Origin: RPRB01 sp035519675
Lineage (GTDB): Bacteria > Myxococcota > Myxococcia > Myxococcales > Myxococcaceae
Length of the DNA: 64,000 bases
Direction of reading: 5' to 3'
Assembly (NCBI GenBank): GCA_035519675.1
Contig: DATIWB010000025.1
Location: 37,526 to 101,525, forward strand
The notes beneath the pieces were generated by a model. The model saw nothing but the letters and a program-made list of their open reading frames with translations. It ran no database searches and was not told where the DNA came from. Positions 17,374-25,984 of the stretch are shown one piece after another. A program made the position numbers and the translations under genes. Numbering within the stretch: position 1 is the stretch's first letter; the number at the start of each line of letters is the position of its first letter.

Positions 17374-17489
17374 GGCGGCTCCTGTGGAGACCAGCAGCAC
17401 AGCGCAGCCGGACTGCTGCTCGCCAGTCCTTTTCCGCTGCAACCCCCGTTGCGGCGGGCGCGCCCGCCGCCCCAGAGTGCGCGCCGCCC

Positions 17490-18425
17490 ATGCTCCGTCC
17501 GCTCGCCGCCCTCCTCCTCGCCCTCTCTCTCGGTTGCGCGAGCACCGGCAGCCAGGGTTCCCGCCCTGCCGCGCCGCGCCGGCCCGAGGCCTCGCGCGCG
17601 TACGACGCCCGCTTTCCCGACCCGGGCACGCCGCTCGACCTCCAGGTGCTCTCCACCTCCGACCGCGCGGGCTCGAGCGTCGTCGAGCTGACCTACGCCG
17701 GTGCGCCCGGGACGGCGCCGGTGCGGGCAACCCTGGTGCGGCCTCCGCAGGGAGCGAAGGGCGGCCCCGCCGTCCTCTGGGTGCACTGGCTCGGCGAACC
17801 CGCCACCACCAACCGGAGCGAATTCCTGGAGGAGGCGGTGGCGCTCGCCTCGCTCGGCGTGGTGTCGCTCCTGGTGGACACGCTGTGGAGCCAGCCCGGT
17901 TGGTACAAGCAGCGGACGATGGACGAGGACCCTGCGGCGTTCACCGCGCAGGTCGTCTCGCTGCGTCGCGGGCTCGAGCTGTTGTCACGGGAGCCCGGGG
18001 TGGACCCAGGGAAGCTCGCCGTCGTCGGTCACGACTTCGGGGGAATGACCGGAATGCTCGCCGCGGCGGCGGACGGACGGCCGCGCTGGCACGTGTTGCT
18101 GGCGCTGGCCCCGCGCTTCGAGCAGTGGATGTTCTACGACCCGAAGAAGCGGCCCACCGACGAGGCGGACTACCGGCGACGCCTGACCGCCATCGATCCC
18201 ATCGACGCGCTGCCCGCCATCGAGGGTCCGCTGCTCATCCAGCTGGCCCAGGAGGACTTCTACGTGCCGGCGGCGCAGATCGAGGTCTGGCGCAAGGCAT
18301 CTGGAGCGCGCGGCGAGGTCCGCACCTACGCCACCAGCCACGCCATGGAGGCGCCCGAGGTCAAGAAGGACCGGGAGGAGTTCCTCCGCCGAGGGCTGGG
18401 CGTGGGGGCATCGAAGCAGCAATGA
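17490..18425 (+). CDS. Alpha/beta-hydrolase lipoprotein with an Asp at the nucleophile elbow
   Basis: A 311-residue protein. MLRPLAALLLALSLGC is a lipoprotein signal. The rest is an alpha/beta-hydrolase resembling dienelactone hydrolases: GGPAVLWVHWLGEP starts the oxyanion region, the elbow reads VVGHDFGGMTG, and ATSHAMEAPE holds the catalytic His. The elbow residue is Asp, where esterases and lipases have Ser; Asp is typical of haloalkane dehalogenases and epoxide hydrolases (GHDWGG). The substrate is therefore uncertain. It lies divergent from ppk2 and should be tethered to a membrane in the envelope. Confidence 0.85.
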   Translation: MLRPLAALLLALSLGCASTGSQGSRPAAPRRPEASRAYDARFPDPGTPLDLQVLSTSDRAGSSVVELTYAGAPGTAPVRATLVRPPQGAKGGPAVLWVHWLGEPATTNRSEFLEEAVALASLGVVSLLVDTLWSQPGWYKQRTMDEDPAAFTAQVVSLRRGLELLSREPGVDPGKLAVVGHDFGGMTGMLAAAADGRPRWHVLLALAPRFEQWMFYDPKKRPTDEADYRRRLTAIDPIDALPAIEGPLLIQLAQEDFYVPAAQIEVWRKASGARGEVRTYATSHAMEAPEVKKDREEFLRRGLGVGASKQQ

Positions 18426-18612
18426 CCTGCACGGTCCCGGGCCCCCCCAACCCTGCGCAGTTGCATGCTGCGATTCGTGGGACCATCCTCCGGACCGGCA
18501 GACGCCCGGTGGCTCCCGGGCACCCGATGGCGGTCGATCCCCCGGCGACGGACGGAGGACGACCGGGGCTGGAGCCGAGCCTGGCTGGAACCGTCGTGTA
18601 GGGAGATCCGCG

Positions 18613-19293
18613 TTGTCGTCAGACGAGGACGACTGCCTCGGGAATCGGCCCCAGCTCGATGAGCTGAGTCGTTCGTACCTGGCCGCCCAGCTCGCGGGCG
18701 ACCGGCGGGAGGCCGTTCGCCTTCTGATGGAGGAAGGCATCGGCCGCGGAAACTCGGTCATCGACCTCCACCTGCGCGTCATCCAGCAAGCGCAGCGGGA
18801 GATCGGCCGGCTGTGGGAGCAGAACTCCATCAGCGTCGCCCTGGAGCACCAGGCGACGGCGGTCTCGCAGCTGGCCCTGGCGCACCTCTACCAGCAGTCG
18901 ATCCGCCGACCGCCGGTGGGGAAGAGCGTGCTGCTGGCCTGCGCGGAGGGTGAGCTGCACGACGTGGGCGCGCGCATCTGCGCTGACGTGCTGGACCTGC
19001 ACGGGTTCGAGGTCCGTTTCCTGGGGGCGAACGTCCCCACCGACTGCCTCCTCGGCTTCGTCGAGCGCACGCGGCCGGACCTGGTCGCGCTGAGCGTGAC
19101 CCTTCCCACCCATCTGCCCGCCACCCGCGCGGCGGTGGACACGCTTCGCCCGACCCGGGTGCCGCTCGCGGTCGGCGGCCGTGCTCTGGAGACCCCCGGC
19201 GCGCGGGAGGGCTGGGAGGGTGTGGCCATCTTCGGCGGTGACGCGATGGAGCTCCTGAGGGCGGCCCGCGCCACGCTCGGAGTGCCTGGATGA
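18613..19293 (+). CDS. Stand-alone cobalamin-binding (B12-binding) domain protein
   Basis: A 226-residue cytoplasmic protein. Residues about 15-95 form the helical B12 'cap' domain (IGRLWEQNSISVALEHQAT, with the conserved Trp and the E/H pair). Residues about 105-225 form the Rossmann-like B12 domain with EGELHDVGARI, the E-x-x-H-D-x-G lower-ligand motif, and VGGRAL for the nucleotide tail. There is no MerR, kinase or enzyme domain, so it probably acts as a sensor or carrier on a partner, as in light- or B12-responsive modules. The start is TTG 18613 preceded by GGGAG. Its neighbours give no partner. Confidence 0.88.
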   Translation: MSSDEDDCLGNRPQLDELSRSYLAAQLAGDRREAVRLLMEEGIGRGNSVIDLHLRVIQQAQREIGRLWEQNSISVALEHQATAVSQLALAHLYQQSIRRPPVGKSVLLACAEGELHDVGARICADVLDLHGFEVRFLGANVPTDCLLGFVERTRPDLVALSVTLPTHLPATRAAVDTLRPTRVPLAVGGRALETPGAREGWEGVAIFGGDAMELLRAARATLGVPG

Positions 19294-19353
19294 GGGAGGG
19301 GAGCGCCGGAGGCGTCACAGCCGCCGTGCTGACCCGGTGGCCGGGCCGCCACC

Positions 19354-21114
19354 TCACCCGACCTCGATTCCCAGCCGCGCCTCCATGGCCCGGAGGTGCC
19401 GGTCGATCTCCTCGGCGGTGGTGAGCTTCATCGCCTCGTCCAGGGCCTGCACCGCATCCGCCCGCGAGCAGCGGCGGATCAGCTCCTTCACCACCGGGAT
19501 CTGCCCGGCGGGCATGGACAGCTCGTCGAGCCCCAGCGCGAGCAGCATCAGGGTGAAGCGTGGATCCCCCGCCACCTCCCCGCACATCGACACCGGGATG
19601 CCCGCCGCCCGGCCCGCCTCGGCGATGGCCTTCAGCGACCGGAGCACCGCCAGATGCAATGGCTTGTAGAGATACGCGACGTCGCGGTTCTGCCGGTCGA
19701 TGGCCAGCGTGTACTGGATCAGGTCGTTGGTCCCGATGCTGAAGAAGTCCGCTTCCTGGGCGAGCCGGTCGGCGATCCACGCCGCGCTGGGCGTCTCGAC
19801 CATGATCCCCACCGGGAAGCGGCCGCTCATCGGGACCCCCTCCCGCGACAGCTCGGAGCGGCAGTGCTCCAGCTCGCTCCGCGCCTCTCGCAGCTCCGCG
19901 ACTCCCGACACCAGGGGGAACATGATCCGCAGATTGCCGTGCACGCTCGCCCGGAGCAGCGCCCGGAGCTGCGCGCGGAACATCTCCCGCTGCCGCAGCG
20001 AGTAGCGGATGGCCCGCAGCCCCATGGCCGGGTTGGGCTCGCGCTCCGCCTTGCGGAACCCCGGCATCTTGTCTCCGCCGAGGTCCACGGTGCGGATGGT
20101 CACCGGCCGCCCGCCGAGCTTCTCCAGCACGCTCCGGTAGGCGAGGTAGTGCTCCTCCTCGTTGGGCGCGTCCAGCCGGTCGAGGAAGAGGAACTCGGTC
20201 CGGTAGAGCCCGATGCCCTCGGCGCCGGCGGCCAGCAGCTCGGGGATCTCCTCGAGGAACTCCATGTTCCCCTGCATCCGGACCCGGAACCCGTCGGTGG
20301 TGATCGCGGGGAGCTGCGCCCCCTGCAGCGCCTCGCGCCCCCGGGCCAGGAGCTTCTCCAAATCTGCCCGGATGTCGGTCAGCGTCCCCGGCGGGGGATT
20401 CACCCACAAGAGCCCGCGCGAGCCGTCCACCGCGACGACGTCGCCCGGGGAGATCTGCTCGGAGACCCGTCCCGCCCCCACCACCGCCGGCGTGCTCCGC
20501 GCCCGGGCCACGATGGCGGTGTGGCTGGTCGAACCGCCCACGTCGGTGACGAAGGCCGCCACCCTTCCCGTCCGGGCGAGCATCGCCGCGTCCGCGGGGG
20601 ACAGGTCATGGGCGACGATGATCGCCCCCTGCGGGACCTCCTCCTCCACGTCCACCACCTGCCCGAGCAGGTTCCGCACCACCCTGTCGGCGATGAAGTC
20701 CACGTCTGCCCGCCGCTCGCGGAAGTACTCGTCGGGGATCTCGTCGAAGAGGTGCTTGATCTTCCGCGTCACCCGCCGGACCGCCCACTCGGCGTTGATC
20801 TGGTCCGAGGCGATGAGCTTGTTCACCTCGTCGACCAGCATCGGGTCGCGCAGCATCAACCGGTGCGCCTCGAGGATCAGCGCGTGGTCCTTGCCGTCGC
20901 TCTGCTCCAGACGCTGCTTGAGCTCCCGCAGCTGGTACTCGGAGAGGTCGATGGCGGTCTTGAACCGCATCAGCTCTCGCTCCACCTCCTGGGGCCCCAG
21001 CTTCAGCTTCGGTGTCCGCACCCGCCGGCGGTCGAGGACGAAGGCCCGACCCACCGCCATGCCCGGGCTGGCGCCGATGGCCTGGAGCTTGAGGCTGATC
21101 GCCTGTGTGCTCAC
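19354..21114 (-). CDS. ptsI: PTS enzyme I (phosphoenolpyruvate-protein phosphotransferase)
   Basis: A 586-residue cytoplasmic protein that takes phosphate from PEP and passes it to HPr. GGSTSHTAIVAR carries the phosphorylated His. GIGLYRTEFLFL, DLGGDKMPGF and the C-terminal FSIGTNDLIQYTLAIDR and MCGEVAGDP build the PEP site with its catalytic Cys. No GAF or other sensor domain precedes it, so it is the classical and not the nitrogen-type enzyme. It is the last gene of an eight-gene regulatory PTS operon, 10 bp downstream of ptsH. Confidence 0.97.
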   Translation of the reverse strand: MSTQAISLKLQAIGASPGMAVGRAFVLDRRRVRTPKLKLGPQEVERELMRFKTAIDLSEYQLRELKQRLEQSDGKDHALILEAHRLMLRDPMLVDEVNKLIASDQINAEWAVRRVTRKIKHLFDEIPDEYFRERRADVDFIADRVVRNLLGQVVDVEEEVPQGAIIVAHDLSPADAAMLARTGRVAAFVTDVGGSTSHTAIVARARSTPAVVGAGRVSEQISPGDVVAVDGSRGLLWVNPPPGTLTDIRADLEKLLARGREALQGAQLPAITTDGFRVRMQGNMEFLEEIPELLAAGAEGIGLYRTEFLFLDRLDAPNEEEHYLAYRSVLEKLGGRPVTIRTVDLGGDKMPGFRKAEREPNPAMGLRAIRYSLRQREMFRAQLRALLRASVHGNLRIMFPLVSGVAELREARSELEHCRSELSREGVPMSGRFPVGIMVETPSAAWIADRLAQEADFFSIGTNDLIQYTLAIDRQNRDVAYLYKPLHLAVLRSLKAIAEAGRAAGIPVSMCGEVAGDPRFTLMLLALGLDELSMPAGQIPVVKELIRRCSRADAVQALDEAMKLTTAEEIDRHLRAMEARLGIEVG

Positions 21115-21124
21115 CGGGGCACCC

Positions 21125-21409
21125 TCACTGGGCCTCGCCGAAGCGGTTGGCGATCAGCTCGCCGATCTCCCGGACGCAGTCCGCCGCGCCCGGGCCCACC
21201 GCGGACACCGTGAGCACCTGGCCCTGTGCCGCGGCCAGCATCAGTACACCCATGATGGACTTGCCATTCACCGACTCCGAGTCGGTCCTGAGGGTGACGT
21301 CGCACTTGCAGCTGTTGGCGAGCTGCACCAGCTGGGCGGCCGCCCGGGCATGGAGCCCCAGCTGGTTGATGATGGTGAACTCGCTTTCCGCGCTCTCCGA
21401 CGACATCAC
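21125..21409 (-). CDS. ptsH: HPr phosphocarrier protein
   Basis: A 94-residue HPr. NQLGLHARAAAQL holds the His that carries phosphate from enzyme I, and VNGKSIMGVLML keeps the regulatory Ser, the target of HPr kinase, which is encoded in the same operon. Both switches are therefore available. It begins with two adjacent Met codons; either could be the start. The gap to ptsI is 10 bp. Confidence 0.97.
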   Translation of the reverse strand: MMSSESAESEFTIINQLGLHARAAAQLVQLANSCKCDVTLRTDSESVNGKSIMGVLMLAAAQGQVLTVSAVGPGAADCVREIGELIANRFGEAQ

Positions 21410-21424
21410 CTCTCCCCATGCATC

Positions 21425-22192
21425 CTACAGCCAGGCCCCGAGGCACCCCGCCAGCAACGCCGCCATGGCGGTGAGCACGGCGGTGGGAACCTTCCTGGCC
21501 ACCAGAACGTAACTGAGCGCCCCCAGGGCGAGACAACCACCGGCGAGGAGCCACCCCCCGACGCCCCCCTGTTGCGCCCCGAAGGCGAAGGCCAGGTACG
21601 CGGCCGCCGCACCTGCGCTCGCCGCCGCCACCGCCCGGAGCCGAGCGCCCCGCGAGGGGAGGTGGGCCCGGGCCACTGCCTCCACCAGCCGGTCCCCCAG
21701 CTGCAGCCCCATCCGGAACAGCTGGGCACGGAGCGTGAAGTGCACGACGTTGTAGAGGACGAGGAAGAGCACCGCCGCCCACGCCCCGAGCCAGGGCACC
21801 AGGGCCGCGCAGAGCGCGCCCGCGGCCGGCCGGAGCGAGAGCCAAAAGAAGCCGTCGCCCAGCGCCGCCAGCGGCCCCATCAGCGCCCCCTTGAACTCGT
21901 TGACCCGGCGCGGGTCCTCCTCGCCGGCGGCGATGCGCTCCTCGTGGTAGAGCACCCCGCCCACGATGGCCGCGGCCACGTAGGGGTGGGTGTTGAAGAA
22001 GGTCAGGTGTCGCTGCACTGCCTCGCGCCGCTTCTCCGGGTCGGGGTAGAGCACCTGGAGCGCCGGGTACAGGGCATAGACCAGCCCCAGGTTCTGCATG
22101 CCCTTGGGGTTCCAGCTGGCCTGGAGCAGCAGCGAGCGCAGGAAGACCCGCAGCTCCACCGACCGTGAAAGGTGGGTCCCGGGGCCAATCAT
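21425..22192 (-). CDS. PTS mannose/fructose/sorbose-family IID membrane component
   Basis: A 255-residue integral membrane component. The family start (LRVFLRSLLLQASWNPKGMQNLG) and the conserved block NEFKGALMGPLAALGDGFFW identify IID. The C-terminal half holds several hydrophobic segments. The IIC gene ends in the ATGA overlap with this gene (22189-22192), which sets the start at 22192. Together with IIC it should form the sugar channel; in this phylum such systems are often regarded as mainly regulatory, and the substrate cannot be read from sequence. Confidence 0.93.
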   Translation of the reverse strand: MIGPGTHLSRSVELRVFLRSLLLQASWNPKGMQNLGLVYALYPALQVLYPDPEKRREAVQRHLTFFNTHPYVAAAIVGGVLYHEERIAAGEEDPRRVNEFKGALMGPLAALGDGFFWLSLRPAAGALCAALVPWLGAWAAVLFLVLYNVVHFTLRAQLFRMGLQLGDRLVEAVARAHLPSRGARLRAVAAASAGAAAAYLAFAFGAQQGGVGGWLLAGGCLALGALSYVLVARKVPTAVLTAMAALLAGCLGAWL

Positions 22193-22902
22193 TCGCTCAC
22201 CCAGGCGAGCACCAGCGTGGCCGCGGTCATGGTCGCCGCGCCGACGAGCCCCCAGAGCGCCGCGTTCCGGGCGCGCGAGCCACGGGCGGCGATGGCCGCG
22301 GCGACCGAGGCCATCGCCGGGAACGCCCAGGCGAGCCCACGGAGAACGACCAGGGGGACCTGCGAGAGGAAGGTGCCGATCCACATCCCCAGCGCCGCGC
22401 AGCCGACGTTGAGCACGAAGTACACCGCGGCGTACGGCCAGATGCCCCAGAGGTTCTGGCGGACCGCCCGCTCGAGCTCCCCGTGCTCGGCGAGCTCCAG
22501 CCCGTGCGCGCTCAGCGTCGCCGAGTAGGCCTCGACGCGCCGGTCCACCGCCCGGCCGAGCAGTCCGAGCCCGGCAAAGAGGATGAGGGAGAGGCTCCAG
22601 ATGGCCGGGGTTCCCCCGCCGCCGGTCTGCGCGGCCATCATCGCCGCCGCGGCGGTGGTGCCGCTGGCGGCCAGGGTGTCGTTCTCCGGGAGCGCCGCGC
22701 CGAGCGACGCCGTGCCCAGATAGAACAGCTCGAGGACCATCCCCAGGTAGAGCCCCGTCTGGAGCTGGCCGAGCAGCAGCCCCATCCCGGTGGCGGCCAC
22801 CAGGGGACGGCTGAACATCGCCTGCAGGAACGCGCGCCGCTCGAGGCCGACCAGCGCGCCCCAGGCCCCCGCCAGCGCGACGTGGCCCCAGCCAGCGTGC
22901 AT
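22189..22902 (-). CDS. PTS mannose/fructose/sorbose-family IIC membrane component
   Basis: A 237-residue, strongly hydrophobic protein with about six or seven membrane segments. MGLLLGQLQTGLYLGMVLEL and the block ALPENDTLAASG are characteristic of the mannose-type IIC permease. The start at ATG 22902 is chosen because similarity begins at GWGHVALAGAWGALVGLERRA and the IIB stop lies 12 bp upstream. It pairs with IID through an ATGA overlap. Confidence 0.92.
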   Translation of the reverse strand: MHAGWGHVALAGAWGALVGLERRAFLQAMFSRPLVAATGMGLLLGQLQTGLYLGMVLELFYLGTASLGAALPENDTLAASGTTAAAAMMAAQTGGGGTPAIWSLSLILFAGLGLLGRAVDRRVEAYSATLSAHGLELAEHGELERAVRQNLWGIWPYAAVYFVLNVGCAALGMWIGTFLSQVPLVVLRGLAWAFPAMASVAAAIAARGSRARNAALWGLVGAATMTAATLVLAWVSE

Positions 22903-22913
22903 GAGAGCGGTGT

Positions 22914-23396
22914 CTAGCCCTTCCGGAAGCGCTCCACCATCTCGGAGAAGGTGACCGGGCGCTCCGAGGGAACCCCCCGGGCCTCGATCTCCCATCCGGC
23001 GTCGTGCAGCGTCTTGAGCTGCTCCATCTCCTCGTGGTTGAGGAACACCGAGGTGGAGACCTGCCGGCGCATCGGGCCGTGGTGGACGTTGCCCAGGTTC
23101 ACCCGGGTCTGAGGAAGCCCCGCCTTCCGGGCATCCATCAGCGCGGGGATGTCACGGAGCAGCAGCAGCGTCCGGACGCCGTCGGCGGCGATGGCCGGGT
23201 AGGGCACCTCCCGCAACGGCCGGATGTCCACCTCGAGCTCGGGAGGGACCGCCAGCCCCATCGCGGTCTTCATCAACGGGCTGTGCGCCGCCTCGTCGTC
23301 CGCGACCTCCACCCGCGCGACCTTGAGCACCGGCAGCCAGGCCTCGACCACCTGGCCGTGGATGAGCCGACTGTCGATGCGGAGGAAGGAGATCAC
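22914..23396 (-). CDS. PTS mannose/fructose/sorbose-family IIB component
   Basis: A 160-residue cytoplasmic phosphotransfer protein. The N-terminal RIDSRLIHGQVVEAWLP carries the phosphorylated His (residue about 14) of the mannose-type IIB family, and the rest follows the family pattern to full length. It receives phosphate from IIA and hands it to the sugar held by IIC/IID. It lies 12 bp before IIC and 55 bp after IIA. Confidence 0.95.
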   Translation of the reverse strand: MISFLRIDSRLIHGQVVEAWLPVLKVARVEVADDEAAHSPLMKTAMGLAVPPELEVDIRPLREVPYPAIAADGVRTLLLLRDIPALMDARKAGLPQTRVNLGNVHHGPMRRQVSTSVFLNHEEMEQLKTLHDAGWEIEARGVPSERPVTFSEMVERFRKG

Positions 23397-23451
23397 GTGG
23401 GCTCGGGGCCTCGAACCGGGCGGACTGTACGGATCCGCCCTGACGGCCTCC

Positions 23452-23877
23452 TCACGAGGCGACGTGCCGCCCGGCGGCGTCGCGGACCAGCTCGGAGGCG
23501 AAGCGGATGTTGCGCTGGGCGTAGGTGAGCAGCGCCTCGGCCAGGTCGTGGAGCGGCAGGTGCTCCTTGCGGAGCGAGGCCGCCTTCATCAGCATCGGGA
23601 GGTTCACTCCCGCGAGCACCTCGACGTTCGCCTTCCCGCAGAGCAGGAGCGACTCCTTGCACGGCGTGCCGCCGAACAGGTCGGCGAGGACGAGGACGCC
23701 TTCGCCGTGATCGAGCTCCTTCACCGCCGCGCGCATCTGGGCGCGGATGCTCTCCGCCGAGGTGCCCGGTTCGATGCTCACCGTGGCCACCTCGGGCAAC
23801 GACCCCATGATCTGTTCGGCGGTCGCCACCAGCTCCTGCGCCAGACGACCATGGGCTGCGACCACGAGCCCGACCAT
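23452..23877 (-). CDS. PTS mannose/fructose-family IIA component
   Basis: A 141-residue cytoplasmic protein. MVGLVVAAHGRLAQELV holds the active-site His (about residue 9), and LVLADLFGGTPCKESL is the second family hallmark. It accepts phosphate from HPr. The start is ATG 23877 since the family N-terminus begins there; the upstream in-frame Met codons give unrelated sequence. The gap to rapZ is 228 bp, the largest in the operon, so an internal promoter is possible. Confidence 0.95.
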   Translation of the reverse strand: MVGLVVAAHGRLAQELVATAEQIMGSLPEVATVSIEPGTSAESIRAQMRAAVKELDHGEGVLVLADLFGGTPCKESLLLCGKANVEVLAGVNLPMLMKAASLRKEHLPLHDLAEALLTYAQRNIRFASELVRDAAGRHVAS

Positions 23878-24105
23878 GTGACACCTCTCCTGCAGTCCGC
23901 CGCGGCTCCCTACTCCCACGTTGCCGTGGGCTGCAACCATTCGACACGCGCGGCGCACCAGATCTTCACGCCTCAGCGAACAATAAGGCGCAGGGCGAGG
24001 CTGTCCAGCCGGCGTCCAGCGAGACCCCTGGGTGCGAACGACCCTCTGCCGCGCTTCTGAGCCCCAGTAACGGACCTGGAGTACGGGCCGGGCGAGCCTG
24101 CTCGC

Positions 24106-24981
24106 TTACTCCTTCTCGATGTCCCGGTGCTGCAGCTGCACCCCGGCCCCGCCGGCGCCCAGCCGCTGGACGAGGGCGCTGGCGACCGCGACGCTCCGGT
24201 GCTTTCCACCGGTGCAGCCCAGGGCGACCGTGAGGTACGCCTTCCCCTCCCGCTGGTACCGAGGGAACAGAAACTGCGCCAGGTCCACGACGCGGTTCAG
24301 GAACTCCTGGGTCTCGGACCGCTCGAGCACGTAGCGGGCGACCTCGGGGTCCTCCCCGGTCAGCGCCTTGAGCTCGGGCACGAAGTACGGGTTGGGGAGG
24401 AACCGGAGGTCGAAGACCAGGTCGGCCTGCGGGGGAACCCCGTACCGGTAGCCGAAGGAGATGACGGTGAGGCTGGGGATGGACGCGCCGGACTCGCCGA
24501 AGCGAGCCATCACCAGCCGCTTCAGGTCGTGGACGTTCAGCTGCGAGGTGTCGATGACCTGGTCGGCCAGGTCCCGCAGGTCGGCCAGGAGCTCCCGCTC
24601 CCGGGCGATTCCCGCTGGCACGCTCTCCTCCGAGGCCAGCGGGTGCCGCCGCCGCGTCTCCGAGTAGCGACGGACCAGGCTCTCGTCCGAGGCGTCGAGG
24701 AACACGAGCTCCACCTGGTGCCCCTCGGCCCGGAGCCGGGCGAGAATGCCGGGCGCCTGCCGGAGCATCTCCCCTTCGCGGGCGTCGATGACCAGGGCGA
24801 GCCGGGTGTCCGGCCGGGCCAGCTCGGCGAGCCCGGTGAGCTGGGGCAGGAGGACCACCGGCAGGTTGTCGATGCAGAAGTATCCGGCGTCCTCCAGCGC
24901 CCGGACGGCGGTGGACTTCCCCGACCCCGACACCCCGGTGATGATGACGATGCGCCGGCGCTCGTTCGCCGGGGCGTCCAT
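24106..24981 (-). CDS. rapZ: RapZ-family nucleotide-binding protein
   Basis: A 291-residue cytoplasmic P-loop protein. GVSGSGKST is Walker A, DNLPVVLLPQL follows, and the C-terminal GCTGGKHRSVAVA block is the RNA/nucleotide-sensing hallmark of the YvcJ/RapZ family. In E. coli RapZ controls glucosamine-6-phosphate synthase through small RNAs; in other phyla it binds nucleotides with less clear targets. Its ATG overlaps the hprK stop by one base (TGATG), so it is coupled to HPr kinase. Confidence 0.95.
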   Translation of the reverse strand: MDAPANERRRIVIITGVSGSGKSTAVRALEDAGYFCIDNLPVVLLPQLTGLAELARPDTRLALVIDAREGEMLRQAPGILARLRAEGHQVELVFLDASDESLVRRYSETRRRHPLASEESVPAGIARERELLADLRDLADQVIDTSQLNVHDLKRLVMARFGESGASIPSLTVISFGYRYGVPPQADLVFDLRFLPNPYFVPELKALTGEDPEVARYVLERSETQEFLNRVVDLAQFLFPRYQREGKAYLTVALGCTGGKHRSVAVASALVQRLGAGGAGVQLQHRDIEKE

Positions 24982-25946
24982 CACTCCACCTCCTCGCCCA
25001 GGGTCCTCCGCATGGCGCCCTCGGCGATGGCGCGGTTGAGCTGCTCGGCGAACTCCTTGGCGCTGTGGTGGCCCTGGAGCTTGAGCAGGTGGTTTCTGGC
25101 CGCCACCTCGACCAGGGTGGTGATGTTCCGGCCCGGCCGGACCGGGATGGTGGAGAGCGGAAGGTCCACGCCCACCACGTTGAAGAAGCGCTCCTCGACA
25201 CCCAGCCGGTCGTACTCGCGGTGGGGATCCCACTCGACCAGCTCGATGACCAGCTCGATCTTCTTCCGGTCACGGACCGCCGCGACGCCGAACAGGTCCT
25301 TGATGTTGATGATGCCGAGACCCCGGATCTCCATGTGGTGCTTGATGATCGGGTTGCCCGAACCGTGGACCGTGTCCTGCTTCCGGCGGGTGACCTCGAC
25401 GATGTCGTCGGCGACGAGCCGGTGGCCGCGGGTCACCAGATCGAGGGCGATCTCGCTCTTGCCGATGCCGGACTTGCCCAGCAACAGGATTCCCACCCCG
25501 ATGACGTCCATCAGCACGCCGTGGAGGCTGGCGGACTCGGTGAGCGACTCCTCCAGGAAGACGGTGACCTGCTGGATGAAGGTGGAGGAGAGCAGCGGCG
25601 TCTTCATCAGCGCCAGCTGCGCCGTGCTGCAGGCGTCCACCAGCGAGCGGGGGATGGCCAGGTCCTTGGTGACGACCACGCAGGCCAGGTTCGAGTCGCT
25701 GAGCTTCTTGAGCGCCTCGCGCTGCGTCGCCTCGTCCAGGGTGTTGAGATAGGCGATCTCGGTGTTGCCGAAGACCTGCACCCGTTCGGGGTGAAGGTGC
25801 TCGGTGTACCCGGCGAGCGCCAGGCCTGGCTTCTGGATGCGGGAGCTGGTGATGACGCGGCCGAGCCCCTCCGCCCCGGTCACCAGGGTGAGCTGCAGCC
25901 CGTAGTCCCGGTCCTCGAGCAGGCGCGCGATCTTGATCGAGCTCAT
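24981..25946 (-). CDS. hprK: HPr kinase/phosphorylase
   Basis: A 321-residue cytoplasmic enzyme that phosphorylates or dephosphorylates the regulatory Ser of HPr. The N-terminal domain (about 1-130) is typical; the catalytic domain has LLLGKSGIGKSE (Walker A), the capture block RLVADDIVEV and the signature EIRGLGIINIKDLFGVAAV. It is the first gene of the operon. Only 38 bp separate its start from the divergent GT22-like gene, so the promoter must lie partly in that gene. No clear Shine-Dalgarno is seen. Confidence 0.97.
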   Translation of the reverse strand: MSSIKIARLLEDRDYGLQLTLVTGAEGLGRVITSSRIQKPGLALAGYTEHLHPERVQVFGNTEIAYLNTLDEATQREALKKLSDSNLACVVVTKDLAIPRSLVDACSTAQLALMKTPLLSSTFIQQVTVFLEESLTESASLHGVLMDVIGVGILLLGKSGIGKSEIALDLVTRGHRLVADDIVEVTRRKQDTVHGSGNPIIKHHMEIRGLGIINIKDLFGVAAVRDRKKIELVIELVEWDPHREYDRLGVEERFFNVVGVDLPLSTIPVRPGRNITTLVEVAARNHLLKLQGHHSAKEFAEQLNRAIAEGAMRRTLGEEVE

Positions 25947-25984
25947 GGACGGCAGCTGGCTGATGTATCACGGGGCTCCCCCAC

